Notes under the pieces: model-generated | The model's database searches: none | Told to the model about the DNA's origin: nothing | What the model saw: only the letters and a program-made list of their open reading frames with translations | DNA from: Pseudomonas fluorescens | GTDB taxonomy: Bacteria > Pseudomonadota > Gammaproteobacteria > Pseudomonadales > Pseudomonadaceae | Direction of reading: 5' to 3' | Assembly: GCF_001708445.1 (NCBI RefSeq) | Contig: NZ_CP015637.1 | Span: 2,729,001-2,793,000 of the forward strand | Length of the DNA: 64,000 bases | Shown here: one piece after another, positions 54,953 to 64,000 of the stretch | Layout of the letters: every line of letters starts with the position of its first letter | Numbering within the stretch: the first letter of the stretch is position 1 | Program-made: the position numbers and the translations under genes

Positions 54953-55112
54953 CCATGACTACTCTAGTTATTGAGATGCACCAAAATAGCCCGGCGCGGA
55001 TTGAATCCCCAGCGCAATGGCGTTTTTATTACAGAACTTGTCGGTCACAGAACGGAGCGGAAAATCCCCATGCTATATTCCGCGCCCAAACTGTCGTGCG
55101 AGGCACTTTGAC

Positions 55113-55760
55113 ATGGTGATCAAGAAGACCGGCATTCGGGCACAACAGGCCGACCAGACCCGCGCACGCATCCTCCAGGCGGCGGTCAAGGTGTTCACCC
55201 GCGACGGCTATTCCGGCGGGCGCGTCGATACCATCTCCAAGGAGGCCGACTCCAACGACCGCATGCTCTATTACTATTTCGGCAGCAAGGAACACCTGTT
55301 CGTCTGCGTGCTGGAACACACCTACGAGCAATTCAACCAAGCCGAAGGCAAACTCAAGCTGAACCTCGACACACCCGTGCAGGCCCTGCGCGACCTGGTG
55401 GGGTTTATCTGGAACTACTACGTCAAGCACCCGGAGTTCGTGGCGATCCTGAGCATCGAGAACCTGCACCAGGGCAAGCACGCCCGGCAGTCGGGTGAGA
55501 TGCGACGGCTGTCAGGCGAAGCGGTTGGCGTATTGCGGCCGATTATCGAAGCCGGCCAGGCCCAGGGCGTATTCCGCGAGGATGTCGACCTCAAGCACGT
55601 GTACTTGATGATCGCCTCGCTGTGCTACTTCTATAACTCCAACCGCCATACCCTCAGCTCGTTCCTGGGGGAGGATTTGTCGAACAAAGGGCCGCAGCAG
55701 GATTGGCTGGGATTTATCAGTGACCTGGTGGTCCGGGGCGTCACACCGCCCCCCTTGTAG
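55113..55760 (+). CDS. nicS: TetR-family regulator, probable NicS
   Basis: This 215-residue regulator has an N-terminal helix-turn-helix (VDTISKEADSNDRMLYYYFGSKEHL) and a TetR_C-type ligand domain. GAGG lies eight bases before the ATG at 55113. It is convergent with nicB. In P. putida KT2440 a TetR protein, NicS, next to nicAB represses them until nicotinate is present; position supports the same role. Confidence 0.82.
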   Translation: MVIKKTGIRAQQADQTRARILQAAVKVFTRDGYSGGRVDTISKEADSNDRMLYYYFGSKEHLFVCVLEHTYEQFNQAEGKLKLNLDTPVQALRDLVGFIWNYYVKHPEFVAILSIENLHQGKHARQSGEMRRLSGEAVGVLRPIIEAGQAQGVFREDVDLKHVYLMIASLCYFYNSNRHTLSSFLGEDLSNKGPQQDWLGFISDLVVRGVTPPPL

Positions 55761-55805
55761 AAACCGGACCCACCTGTGGGCGCAAGCCCGCTCGCCATAA
55801 TAGTG

Positions 55806-58800
55806 TCAGTGCGTACCAGGGTTGGCGCGTAGGTGGGCGACCTTCTGTTCCAGCCCTTCCCAGCCTGGCGCATTCGGCGCAAATCGCCCGCGCAGATAGG
55901 CCACCAGATCCGCCACCTGAGTGTTCGACAGGCTGTCCTTGAAGCCCGGCATATAGCCCAGATCCTGTGTGGCCGGGTTGTTGATGCCTTGCAGGATCAC
56001 CTTGATCAAATTGTCCGGCCGATCGCTGTGCACATTGGTATTGGTCGCCAGTGACGGGCTGACCCCAAACAATTTCGGCCCCAGGCCATCGGCATGGCAG
56101 GCTTTGCACGCGCCCTCGAACACACGCCGGCCATTGGGATTTGGCACCGGGGTCGCCACCTGCACATCAGCAACGGCCTCGCCCTTCAGCGACGCCAGGT
56201 ACACCGCCATCGCACGGATATCCGCCTTGGGCAATTTCGACAACTCACTGACCACCGGCCCCATCGGGCCTGCCGCCACGCCATGGGCATCGGCATAACC
56301 GGTACTCAAATACGTGAACAACTGATCTTCGGTCCACGGCGTCGGCGCCTTCGACAGCCCCGTCAGCGCCGGGGCCTCCCAGCCGTCCACGATGCCACCG
56401 GCCAGGAACGCCTTGCCGCCCTTCTCTGCCCCCAGCAGATTGCGCGGCGAATGGCACGCCGCGCAGTGCCCCAAGCCGTTCACCAGATAATTGCCGCGAT
56501 TCCATTGCTCACTGCGTTCAGGCTGCGGGGTGATTTCACCGCGACGCAGATTGAGTGCATTCCACCCCGCCATCAGGGGCCGGAGATTGAACGGAAACCT
56601 CATGGCATTCGGCGTCGGCGCCTGGCTAACCGGCGCCTGGGCCATCAGGTAGGCGTACAGCGCCTGCATGTCGGCATCGTTGATGTTGCGAAACGCCGTA
56701 TAGGGAAACGCCGGGTACAGGTTGCGTCCGTCACGGCCAATCCCATCGCGCATCGCCCGCTCGAACGCGGGGTATGACCAGGCGCCAATGCCGGTCTCGA
56801 CATCCGGGGTGATATTGCTGCTGTACAGCGTGCCGAACGGCGTCTGCATCGCCAGGCCACCAGCATTGGCCGCTCCACCAGGCGCCGTATGGCACACCGC
56901 GCAATCCCCTGCCGCCGCCAGCAAACGCCCGCGTTCCAGCGTGGCCTTGGACCAGGTGCCGGCGCTGGGCGGCGCAATGGGTGCAATCTCGCTGTGAAAC
57001 GGCCAGGCCGTGGCCAGCACCGCGCCCAGGGTGGCGAACAGCGCACCGAACCACCACTTGCGGCGTTTTTCCGGCGACTTGGCGGCCCCCCCCAAGGTGC
57101 CGGCATTCAACGCCGCCAGCACACGTTCCGGGGTGATCGGCAACTCGCGAAAGCGAATCCCGGTGGCGTCGTAGATCGCATTGGCAATCGCCGCCGCGCT
57201 GGGCACCGACGCCGACTCACCAGCGCCCATGGGCGGCTGATCCTGGCGCGGCATCATCATCACATCGATCTGCGGCACTTCGGGAAAGGTCAGAATCGGG
57301 TAACCGCCCCACTCCTTGCTCGCCACCGTCGACTCTTCAAACGTCACGCGCTCTTTGAGTACGCGGCTGGTGGACTGGATCACGTTGCCGTGGATCTGAT
57401 GTTGCACGCCCGCCGGGTTGATCATCATCCCTGCGTCATGGCCGATCACTACCCGCGTCACCGACACATCGCCGGTCTGCTTGTCGATCGCCACGTCCGC
57501 CACCCACGCCGCCCAGGCCGCACCGAAACCTGGGAATTTGCTATGGATGTAGCGCGCGTAGGCAAAGCCGCGGCCGCGCAGCAGGTGGTCTTCGCTGGCG
57601 GTCTGCATCGGCGCAGTGCGCGGCGACCAGTTGGCGCGTTCAGCGGTGGATTTGACCAGATCGATGGCGCGCTCATCCTTGAGATAACGCAGGCGGTATT
57701 CCACCGGGTCCACGCCGGCAGCGAACGCCAGTTCGTCGATATAGGATTCGTGGGCGAAGGTGTTGGGCAAGGCCGATACGCCGCGCATCCACGAAGCCCG
57801 CACGATGGGTGCCATGTCGTTGATGGTCACGCGCATGGACTCGATGTCATAGGGTGGAATCGAGGTGCGGTCGCCCATCTCGAACATCGCCGCCACCGGC
57901 TCGACACGACCGGTCAACAACAGCGCCAGGGTCGGCGCGCCATTCGAGGGGTAGCTGGTTTCAAAATCGTAGGCGGCAATGCTGCCGTCGGCGTTGAGGC
58001 CGCCATCCACTTCCATCAGCTGCGCGGTGCCCTTGGGCTCCCACAGGTGTTCCTGTTCACGGCTCAGTTGCACGCGCACCGGCTTGCCCACCGCGCGCGA
58101 CAGCAGCAGCGCGTCGGCACACACATCGTCGGCACAATTGCGCCCGTAACAGCCGGCAGCCTCCATGCGGATCACCTCGATCAGCGCTTCATCGCAGGCC
58201 AACAACCACGCGAGGTCAGCGCGCAGCAGGTGCGGGTTCTGGCTGCCGGACCATACGCGGCTGCCGGCCGGCGTGTAATCCGCCACGCCGCAGGATGGGC
58301 CGATGGAGCCGTGCATCTGGTATGGCCACAGGTAACTGCGCGGCATGCGCTGGCTGGCATTGGCGAGCGCTTCGTCGACATTGCCCTGGTCGAGCACCGT
58401 GCGGCGAACGCGAGGATTGTCGCGGATCGCCTGCTCAACATCGCTCATATCCGGCAACCCATTGTTCCACGGTTTCCAGTGCACCTGCAGCGCCTCGGCG
58501 GCCTTGATCGCCTGCTCCTCGCGCAGCGCCACCACCCCGACAAAATCACGGATCACCACCACCGCGACGATGCCGGGGATATGCGCGATGGAGGACTCAT
58601 CTACGCTCAACAGGCTGTTGCCGACAAAGTCGCCGCAATCCAGCCCTGCATACGGCGGGCGCACCACCCGACCATGGAGCATGCCGGGCACACGCATGTC
58701 ATGGACATAGGTCAACTCGCCAGTGGCCTTGCCGGGGATGTCTACCCGTTCGGCGCCCTTGCCCACCAGGCGATAATCCTCAAGGGCCTTCAAGGGGGCA

Positions 58801-59333
58801 TCACCGCTGACGCGCAACTGATCGCGCTGGCCGCAGACCAGCTCGCCATAGGTGAGGGTTCGCCCGTCTGACGCATGAATCACGCCCGCTTCCACCTTGA
58901 GGCTCGCCGTACTCACGCCCCAACGCCCGGCGGCCCGCGCCAGCAGAAAGCGCCGCGCTTCGGCCGCCGCGTTACGCAGCGGCACTGCGGAAATCTGCAA
59001 GGTCGCGCTGGCAATCGTCGCGCCCTGATTTGGCACGCGCTCCGTGTCGCCGAGCACCATCCTCACCTGGTCCAGGTCCAGATCGAGCTCTTCGGCGACG
59101 ATCTGCGCCAGCGCGGTGCGGATACCGGTGCCCAGGTCCACATGGCCGTTGAAGGCGTACACCAGACCGTCATCGTTCACGGCGATAAACAATCCCAGTT
59201 CCTTGGGCTTCACGGTGGGCGTCCCGCCCTTGGCCACCGGGCCGGAAGGCGGTAGCACATCATCGACGATCAGCAGCACGCCGGCCTTGGCCAGCCACTG
59301 GTCACGGGAAAGCGGAGTATCGGTCATGGTCAT
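55806..59333 (-). CDS. nicB: Nicotinate dehydrogenase large subunit (molybdopterin plus tri-haem cytochrome)
   Basis: This 1175-residue fusion begins with a xanthine-dehydrogenase-type molybdopterin part (about 1-740) carrying PPMGAGESASVPS with the catalytic Glu. One membrane helix follows at about 757-777 (KWWFGALFATLGAVLATAW). The C-terminal cytochrome c region has CAVCH, CAACH and CKACH near residues 811, 958 and 1077. It hydroxylates nicotinate to 6-hydroxynicotinate with NicA and passes electrons to the respiratory chain. Length and layout match NicB. It overlaps nicA by ATGA. Confidence 0.92.
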   Translation of the reverse strand: MTMTDTPLSRDQWLAKAGVLLIVDDVLPPSGPVAKGGTPTVKPKELGLFIAVNDDGLVYAFNGHVDLGTGIRTALAQIVAEELDLDLDQVRMVLGDTERVPNQGATIASATLQISAVPLRNAAAEARRFLLARAAGRWGVSTASLKVEAGVIHASDGRTLTYGELVCGQRDQLRVSGDAPLKALEDYRLVGKGAERVDIPGKATGELTYVHDMRVPGMLHGRVVRPPYAGLDCGDFVGNSLLSVDESSIAHIPGIVAVVVIRDFVGVVALREEQAIKAAEALQVHWKPWNNGLPDMSDVEQAIRDNPRVRRTVLDQGNVDEALANASQRMPRSYLWPYQMHGSIGPSCGVADYTPAGSRVWSGSQNPHLLRADLAWLLACDEALIEVIRMEAAGCYGRNCADDVCADALLLSRAVGKPVRVQLSREQEHLWEPKGTAQLMEVDGGLNADGSIAAYDFETSYPSNGAPTLALLLTGRVEPVAAMFEMGDRTSIPPYDIESMRVTINDMAPIVRASWMRGVSALPNTFAHESYIDELAFAAGVDPVEYRLRYLKDERAIDLVKSTAERANWSPRTAPMQTASEDHLLRGRGFAYARYIHSKFPGFGAAWAAWVADVAIDKQTGDVSVTRVVIGHDAGMMINPAGVQHQIHGNVIQSTSRVLKERVTFEESTVASKEWGGYPILTFPEVPQIDVMMMPRQDQPPMGAGESASVPSAAAIANAIYDATGIRFRELPITPERVLAALNAGTLGGAAKSPEKRRKWWFGALFATLGAVLATAWPFHSEIAPIAPPSAGTWSKATLERGRLLAAAGDCAVCHTAPGGAANAGGLAMQTPFGTLYSSNITPDVETGIGAWSYPAFERAMRDGIGRDGRNLYPAFPYTAFRNINDADMQALYAYLMAQAPVSQAPTPNAMRFPFNLRPLMAGWNALNLRRGEITPQPERSEQWNRGNYLVNGLGHCAACHSPRNLLGAEKGGKAFLAGGIVDGWEAPALTGLSKAPTPWTEDQLFTYLSTGYADAHGVAAGPMGPVVSELSKLPKADIRAMAVYLASLKGEAVADVQVATPVPNPNGRRVFEGACKACHADGLGPKLFGVSPSLATNTNVHSDRPDNLIKVILQGINNPATQDLGYMPGFKDSLSNTQVADLVAYLRGRFAPNAPGWEGLEQKVAHLRANPGTH

Positions 59334-59815
59334 CGATCCACGGTCATAAGGCGGGCGGCACGCAGCACCGCGCGGAGGATTTCGAGATGGGTGCCACAGC
59401 GGCAGAGGTTGCCCGACAACTCATTGCGCACCTCGGCTTCGCTGGGGTTGGGATTGCGGTCAAGCAAAGCCTTGGTGGTCATGATCATGCCGTTGAGGCA
59501 GTAACCGCATTGGGCGGCCTGCTCATCAATAAAGGCCTGCTGCACCGGGTGCGGCGCCTGGCGCGTGCCGAGGCCTTCAAGGGTGACGATCTTGCGCCCT
59601 GCCGCCCCCGACAGCGGGAATACACAGGAGCGCGCGGCCACGCCATCGATGATCACGGTACATGCGCCGCACTCCCCCAAACCGCAGCCGTACTTGGGGC
59701 CGTTGAGTTGCAGGTCATTGCGCAACACCAGTAGCAGCGAGGTGTCCGCCATGGCGCTGACTTCGCTGGGTTGGCCGTTGACCTCAAGCGCTACCGTGAT
59801 GTGGGGGCTGATCAT
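59330..59815 (-). CDS. nicA: Nicotinate dehydrogenase small iron-sulfur subunit
   Basis: This 161-residue protein binds two [2Fe-2S] clusters. CGLGECGAC with a later Cys in AARSCVF binds the plant-type cluster; AQCGYC and GNLCRCG bind the second. It carries electrons from the Mo centre of NicB to the haems. It is the first gene of the nicAB operon. Confidence 0.93.
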   Translation of the reverse strand: MISPHITVALEVNGQPSEVSAMADTSLLLVLRNDLQLNGPKYGCGLGECGACTVIIDGVAARSCVFPLSGAAGRKIVTLEGLGTRQAPHPVQQAFIDEQAAQCGYCLNGMIMTTKALLDRNPNPSEAEVRNELSGNLCRCGTHLEILRAVLRAARLMTVDR

Positions 59816-59836
59816 TCGCTTCGCCTGTCTCCATTG

Positions 59837-59854
59837 ATGAAGTAGTCACTACAT
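59837..59854. promoter_or_regulatory. Operator-like site 1 upstream of nicA
   Basis: ATGAAGTAGTCACTACAT is a near-perfect dyad (ATGAAGT / ACTACAT, one mismatch) 22 bases before the nicA start. It is a candidate NicS site. Confidence 0.55.
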
Positions 59855-59908
59855 GAAACAGTCAAAAAAAAGCGTCACGGACCTGGGGCCTCGCGACACA
59901 CTTGACTC

Positions 59909-59926
59909 ATGAAGTGGCTGCTACAT
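59909..59926. promoter_or_regulatory. Operator-like site 2 upstream of nicA
   Basis: ATGAAGTGGCTGCTACAT repeats site 1 with 14 of 18 positions identical, 72 bases away. Identity extends one or two bases on each side. Confidence 0.55.
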
Positions 59927-59949
59927 CAATTCAGAGCAAAAACGATGCC

Positions 59950-60240
59950 AAGGGGGTGGACGCATCCTCTGTGGCAAGTGGGCTGGTTGTGCTGTGGCAA
60001 GGGGACTTGTTGTGGTGAGCAGGTTTGTTGTGGCGAGCGGGCTTGCCCCGCGTTGGGGCGCGAAGCGGCCCTAACCCCAGGCGCCACGGTTTTTTCAGAA
60101 AGAACTCGGCGACTTTATTGGGGCGGCTTCGCCACCCAACGCGGGGCAAGCCCGCTCGCCACAACAAGCCCGCTCGCCACAACAAGCCGGCTCGCCACAA
60201 CAGGTCCACTTGCCACAACAAGGTCCCCTTGCCACTACGG
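59950..60240. repeat. REPIN-like element with decayed tandem units on both sides
   Basis: The left arm (GTGGCGAGCGGGCTTGCC at about 60031) and right arm (about 60140-60162) match the elements at 690-880 and 44130-44282. On the left, three progressively diverged head units (59970-60030) precede it, and on the right at least four diverged units (CCACAACAAG-type joints) follow to about 60240. It fills most of the 462-base gap between nicA and nicR. Confidence 0.8.
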
Positions 60241-60277
60241 GCCCGCTAACCAAACCAAGCCCGGCTCCAGGCCGCTA

Positions 60278-60748
60278 TCAGTCCTGGGGATCGTCGATCA
60301 TCTTGCGCAGCAGGAACAGCACCGCCACCCGTTCGGCGGGGTTGAGGTTGCTCATGGTCAACTCGCTGATCTGTGCCGCGCGCGGCGTAGTGTGTGCGAC
60401 CAGTTCGGCGCCCGCGCCAGACAGGTTGACCACCACCTTGCGCTTGTCTTGCGGGTCGGGCTCCAGGGTAATCAGTTCCTTCGCCTTGAGCCGTTCGACA
60501 ATCCCGCGAATGGTCGCCTGGTCCACAGCCGTGGCCTTGACCAGCTCAGTCAGGGAACTTGCACCGTGATCGCGCAGCGCACACAGGGTGACGAACTGCA
60601 CAGCAGTGAGCTGCGAATCGCCGACATTCTGCTGAAAGATCGCCAGGTGGCGCTGGTAGGCCTTGCGCAACAGGTGGCCAACTTGTTCAGAAAAGACGTA
60701 GGAATCAGGCACGGCGGACTCGGTGGGTGGTTGGCGATGGGAAGGCAT
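60278..60748 (-). CDS. nicR: MarR-family repressor NicR
   Basis: This 156-residue MarR protein has a winged helix (LTELVKATAVDQATIRGIVERLKAKELI) and wing DPQDKRKVV. The stretch FSEQVGHLLRKAYQRHLAIFQQ agrees with NicR of P. putida as I recall it. NicR represses the nicC and nicX promoters and responds to 6-hydroxynicotinate. The ATG at 60748 starts the conserved part. It lies downstream of nicX. Confidence 0.88.
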   Translation of the reverse strand: MPSHRQPPTESAVPDSYVFSEQVGHLLRKAYQRHLAIFQQNVGDSQLTAVQFVTLCALRDHGASSLTELVKATAVDQATIRGIVERLKAKELITLEPDPQDKRKVVVNLSGAGAELVAHTTPRAAQISELTMSNLNPAERVAVLFLLRKMIDDPQD

Positions 60749-60805
60749 GATGGCGGGGATGCCGAAATGACTCAAGGCACTCATCGCCTGAAAGCACTCA
60801 AAAAT

Positions 60806-60838
60806 GCGGGAGGGGACTTGCCCCCTGCCCACACGGGA
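60806..60838. repeat. REP-like hairpin between nicX and nicR
   Basis: GGGAGGGGACTTGCCCCCTGCCC forms a short imperfect dyad of REP character in the 93-base gap. Confidence 0.4.
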
Positions 60839-60841
60839 TCT

Positions 60842-61894
60842 TCAGCGAGCCAAGGACGCTGCGGGGGCCACCACATCCCCCGCAATCACCACCGCCTCAT
60901 CATCCAGGTACACGTCGCAATTGCGCAGCGGAATATCCATATGGCACGGCGTCTTGCGCGTGCCGCCCACCTCGGTATTCGGCCCGGTGGAAAACAGGAA
61001 GTTGCCATAGAACGCCCGCGCATCCATGCACATGCCGTCGTTCTTGTCATGCAGGCCCATGGCGGTCCATTGCGCCCGCGGCTGCAAGCCCCAGCCGATA
61101 TGGGAGATGCCGTACACCTCAGGGTCGTTGAAGTACTTCATGTAGTCGCGCAGGTATTCGGCCTCGAAACCACCATGAATCCCGGTGATAAAGCCCTTCT
61201 CGATCTCCAGGGTGATCTTCTCGCGGGTGTAGGTCTTGAACGGCAGGAGGATGTCGCCAATGTCCAGCACCAGCACGCCCTCGGCGGTTTCTTCGTTAGG
61301 CCAGGAGAACAGAAAACCACTCGGCCAGTGGTCCCAGCGCCCAGGTTCATCGGCAAAACCGTATTCAGTCACTGACGGGTACTGCCCCAAGGCGGCGCGG
61401 AAATCGCTGCCGGCGCGGGATTTGACGTGGATCGAACGCGCTTTCTTCAACATCTGTTCGGCCGCCAGTACGCGCACCTTGTCGTCTTCGCTGGGCAGCA
61501 TGCGCGCCAGCACTTCCGGCGGCTCCACAGCCAGCAGGATGCGCGTGCCGGTCTTGAGGATCTGCTCCTGCTCCGGCGAGTGCAGCAGCATCATGGTATC
61601 GACGATCAGGTCGGCGGCTTCGAGCGCACGCTGGGCGGCGATATTGCCGGTGAGTGCGGTGTCACCGCAGTAGGCGGTCATGTCATTGCCCATCGCCCGT
61701 GGATGGTTGAACGACGGCAATTCCACTGCGTACACCTTGGCGCCCAAGCGCTGCGCCGCGTCCATTGCGGCACGCACGGTACGCGCGTCGGAATAATGGC
61801 TCTTGAGCACGGCCACACTCTGGGTCGCATCGACCTTCGACAACCGCAGCACATGTTCAAACATCTGGGTCAGTTCGCAATCGCTTACCGGCAT
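60842..61894 (-). CDS. nicX: 2,5-dihydroxypyridine 5,6-dioxygenase
   Basis: This 350-residue iron(II) ring-cleaving dioxygenase opens 2,5-dihydroxypyridine to N-formylmaleamate. The metal ligands reported for NicX, His265, His318 and Asp320, fall exactly at YGISH265 and CH318MD320. AGGAG precedes the ATG. It is divergent from nicC and followed by nicR. Confidence 0.95.
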   Translation of the reverse strand: MPVSDCELTQMFEHVLRLSKVDATQSVAVLKSHYSDARTVRAAMDAAQRLGAKVYAVELPSFNHPRAMGNDMTAYCGDTALTGNIAAQRALEAADLIVDTMMLLHSPEQEQILKTGTRILLAVEPPEVLARMLPSEDDKVRVLAAEQMLKKARSIHVKSRAGSDFRAALGQYPSVTEYGFADEPGRWDHWPSGFLFSWPNEETAEGVLVLDIGDILLPFKTYTREKITLEIEKGFITGIHGGFEAEYLRDYMKYFNDPEVYGISHIGWGLQPRAQWTAMGLHDKNDGMCMDARAFYGNFLFSTGPNTEVGGTRKTPCHMDIPLRNCDVYLDDEAVVIAGDVVAPAASLAR

Positions 61895-61958
61895 TTTCCT
61901 GTCTCCTGTTGGGTTGCACCAAGTTCAGGCATTGCGCTTCACTCTAGTGCACTTTTAT

Positions 61959-61970
61959 AGCGTATACGCC
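61959..61970. promoter_or_regulatory. NicR operator-like palindrome, nicX side
   Basis: AGCGTATACGCC contains the perfect 10-base palindrome GCGTATACGC, 66 bases before the nicX start. Confidence 0.6.
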
Positions 61971-62132
61971 ATTTAATAACGATAAGACCTGAATTGCAGG
62001 CCGACTGCAAGCGCCGCGCCAAACCGTTACCAACCCACACAAACCTAATATTTAATGGCTACCAAGCGTTACACAGGCCGATTGACGCCCAAAAATAAAT
62101 TTTCAACGATGGACTTCCCATTTCAAAAAATG

Positions 62133-62144
62133 AGCGTATACACT
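62133..62144. promoter_or_regulatory. NicR operator-like palindrome, nicC side
   Basis: AGCGTATACACT repeats the nicX-side site in its first nine bases and is palindromic but for one pair, 59 bases before the nicC start. Confidence 0.6.
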
Positions 62145-62148
62145 TTAA

Positions 62149-64000
<1,852 letters not shown>

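Noticed and set aside
56889..58871. A 660-codon plus-strand frame opposite nicB
   Set aside because: It is antisense to a gene with three haem motifs and a molybdopterin domain, and has no recognisable features.

Overview
The window is chromosomal DNA of a Pseudomonas, most likely of the fluorescens group. The grounds are high GC, gene-dense organisation with many ATGA/GTGA overlaps, MexEF-OprN, LigD, LpxO and Nic proteins that agree with known Pseudomonas proteins as I recall them, and several REP/REPIN-type intergenic repeats. No tRNA, rRNA, prophage, insertion sequence or CRISPR array was seen.

Layout. 0.15-0.67 kb: fatty-acid-hydroxylase-type membrane protein. 0.97-8.9 kb: a probable specialised-metabolite cluster with an ArsR-type regulator divergent from a minus-strand run of MFS exporter, lysine/ornithine-type N-hydroxylase, stand-alone cupin, FAD oxidoreductase, methionyl-tRNA-synthetase-like protein and a second FAD oxidoreductase. 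This set corresponds to the hydrazine (N-N bond) forming machinery known from s56-p1, triacsin and pyrazomycin pathways, but with cupin and synthetase-like parts encoded separately. 8.9-13.2 kb: a minus-strand block (GST, FAD/NAD(P)-binding protein, two SnoaL-like proteins, a Tat-exported polysaccharide-deacetylase-fold protein) that may or may not belong to the same pathway. 13.3-20.2 kb: a LysR regulator and a complete mexEF-oprN efflux operon preceded by two matching palindromes. 20.3-21.6 kb: a lower-GC pocket with two unrecognised genes. 21.6-27.0 kb: an AraC-type regulator and a ferrous-iron uptake operon (EfeU, cupredoxin-type EfeO, EfeB, second M75-only EfeO) with a Fur-box-like site. 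27.1-30.5 kb: a large toxin/effector-like gene split by one in-frame amber codon.

30.6-54.9 kb is mostly ordinary chromosome: pssA, a TetR/DUF1348 pair with a clear operator, PQQ-type sugar dehydrogenase, the Ku/LigD end-joining pair, lpxO, a TIGR03067-type protein, a methyltransferase, two MFS transporters around ybiT, an exported hydrolase, azoR with a divergent LysR, uppP, a chemoreceptor, a pnuC/nadR-kinase pair and ggt. 55.1-64.0 kb is the nicotinate catabolism island: nicS, nicB, nicA, nicR, nicX, nicC and the start of nicD, which runs off the window. Nicotinate is hydroxylated by NicAB, decarboxylatively hydroxylated by NicC, ring-opened by NicX and deformylated by NicD. Duplicated palindromes upstream of nicA and between nicX and nicC fit the two repressors NicS and NicR.

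The strongest lead is the split hydrazine synthetase cluster. Next are the amber-interrupted toxin-like gene, the paired operators before mexE and in the nic region, and the three large REPIN loci with decaying tandem repeat heads.
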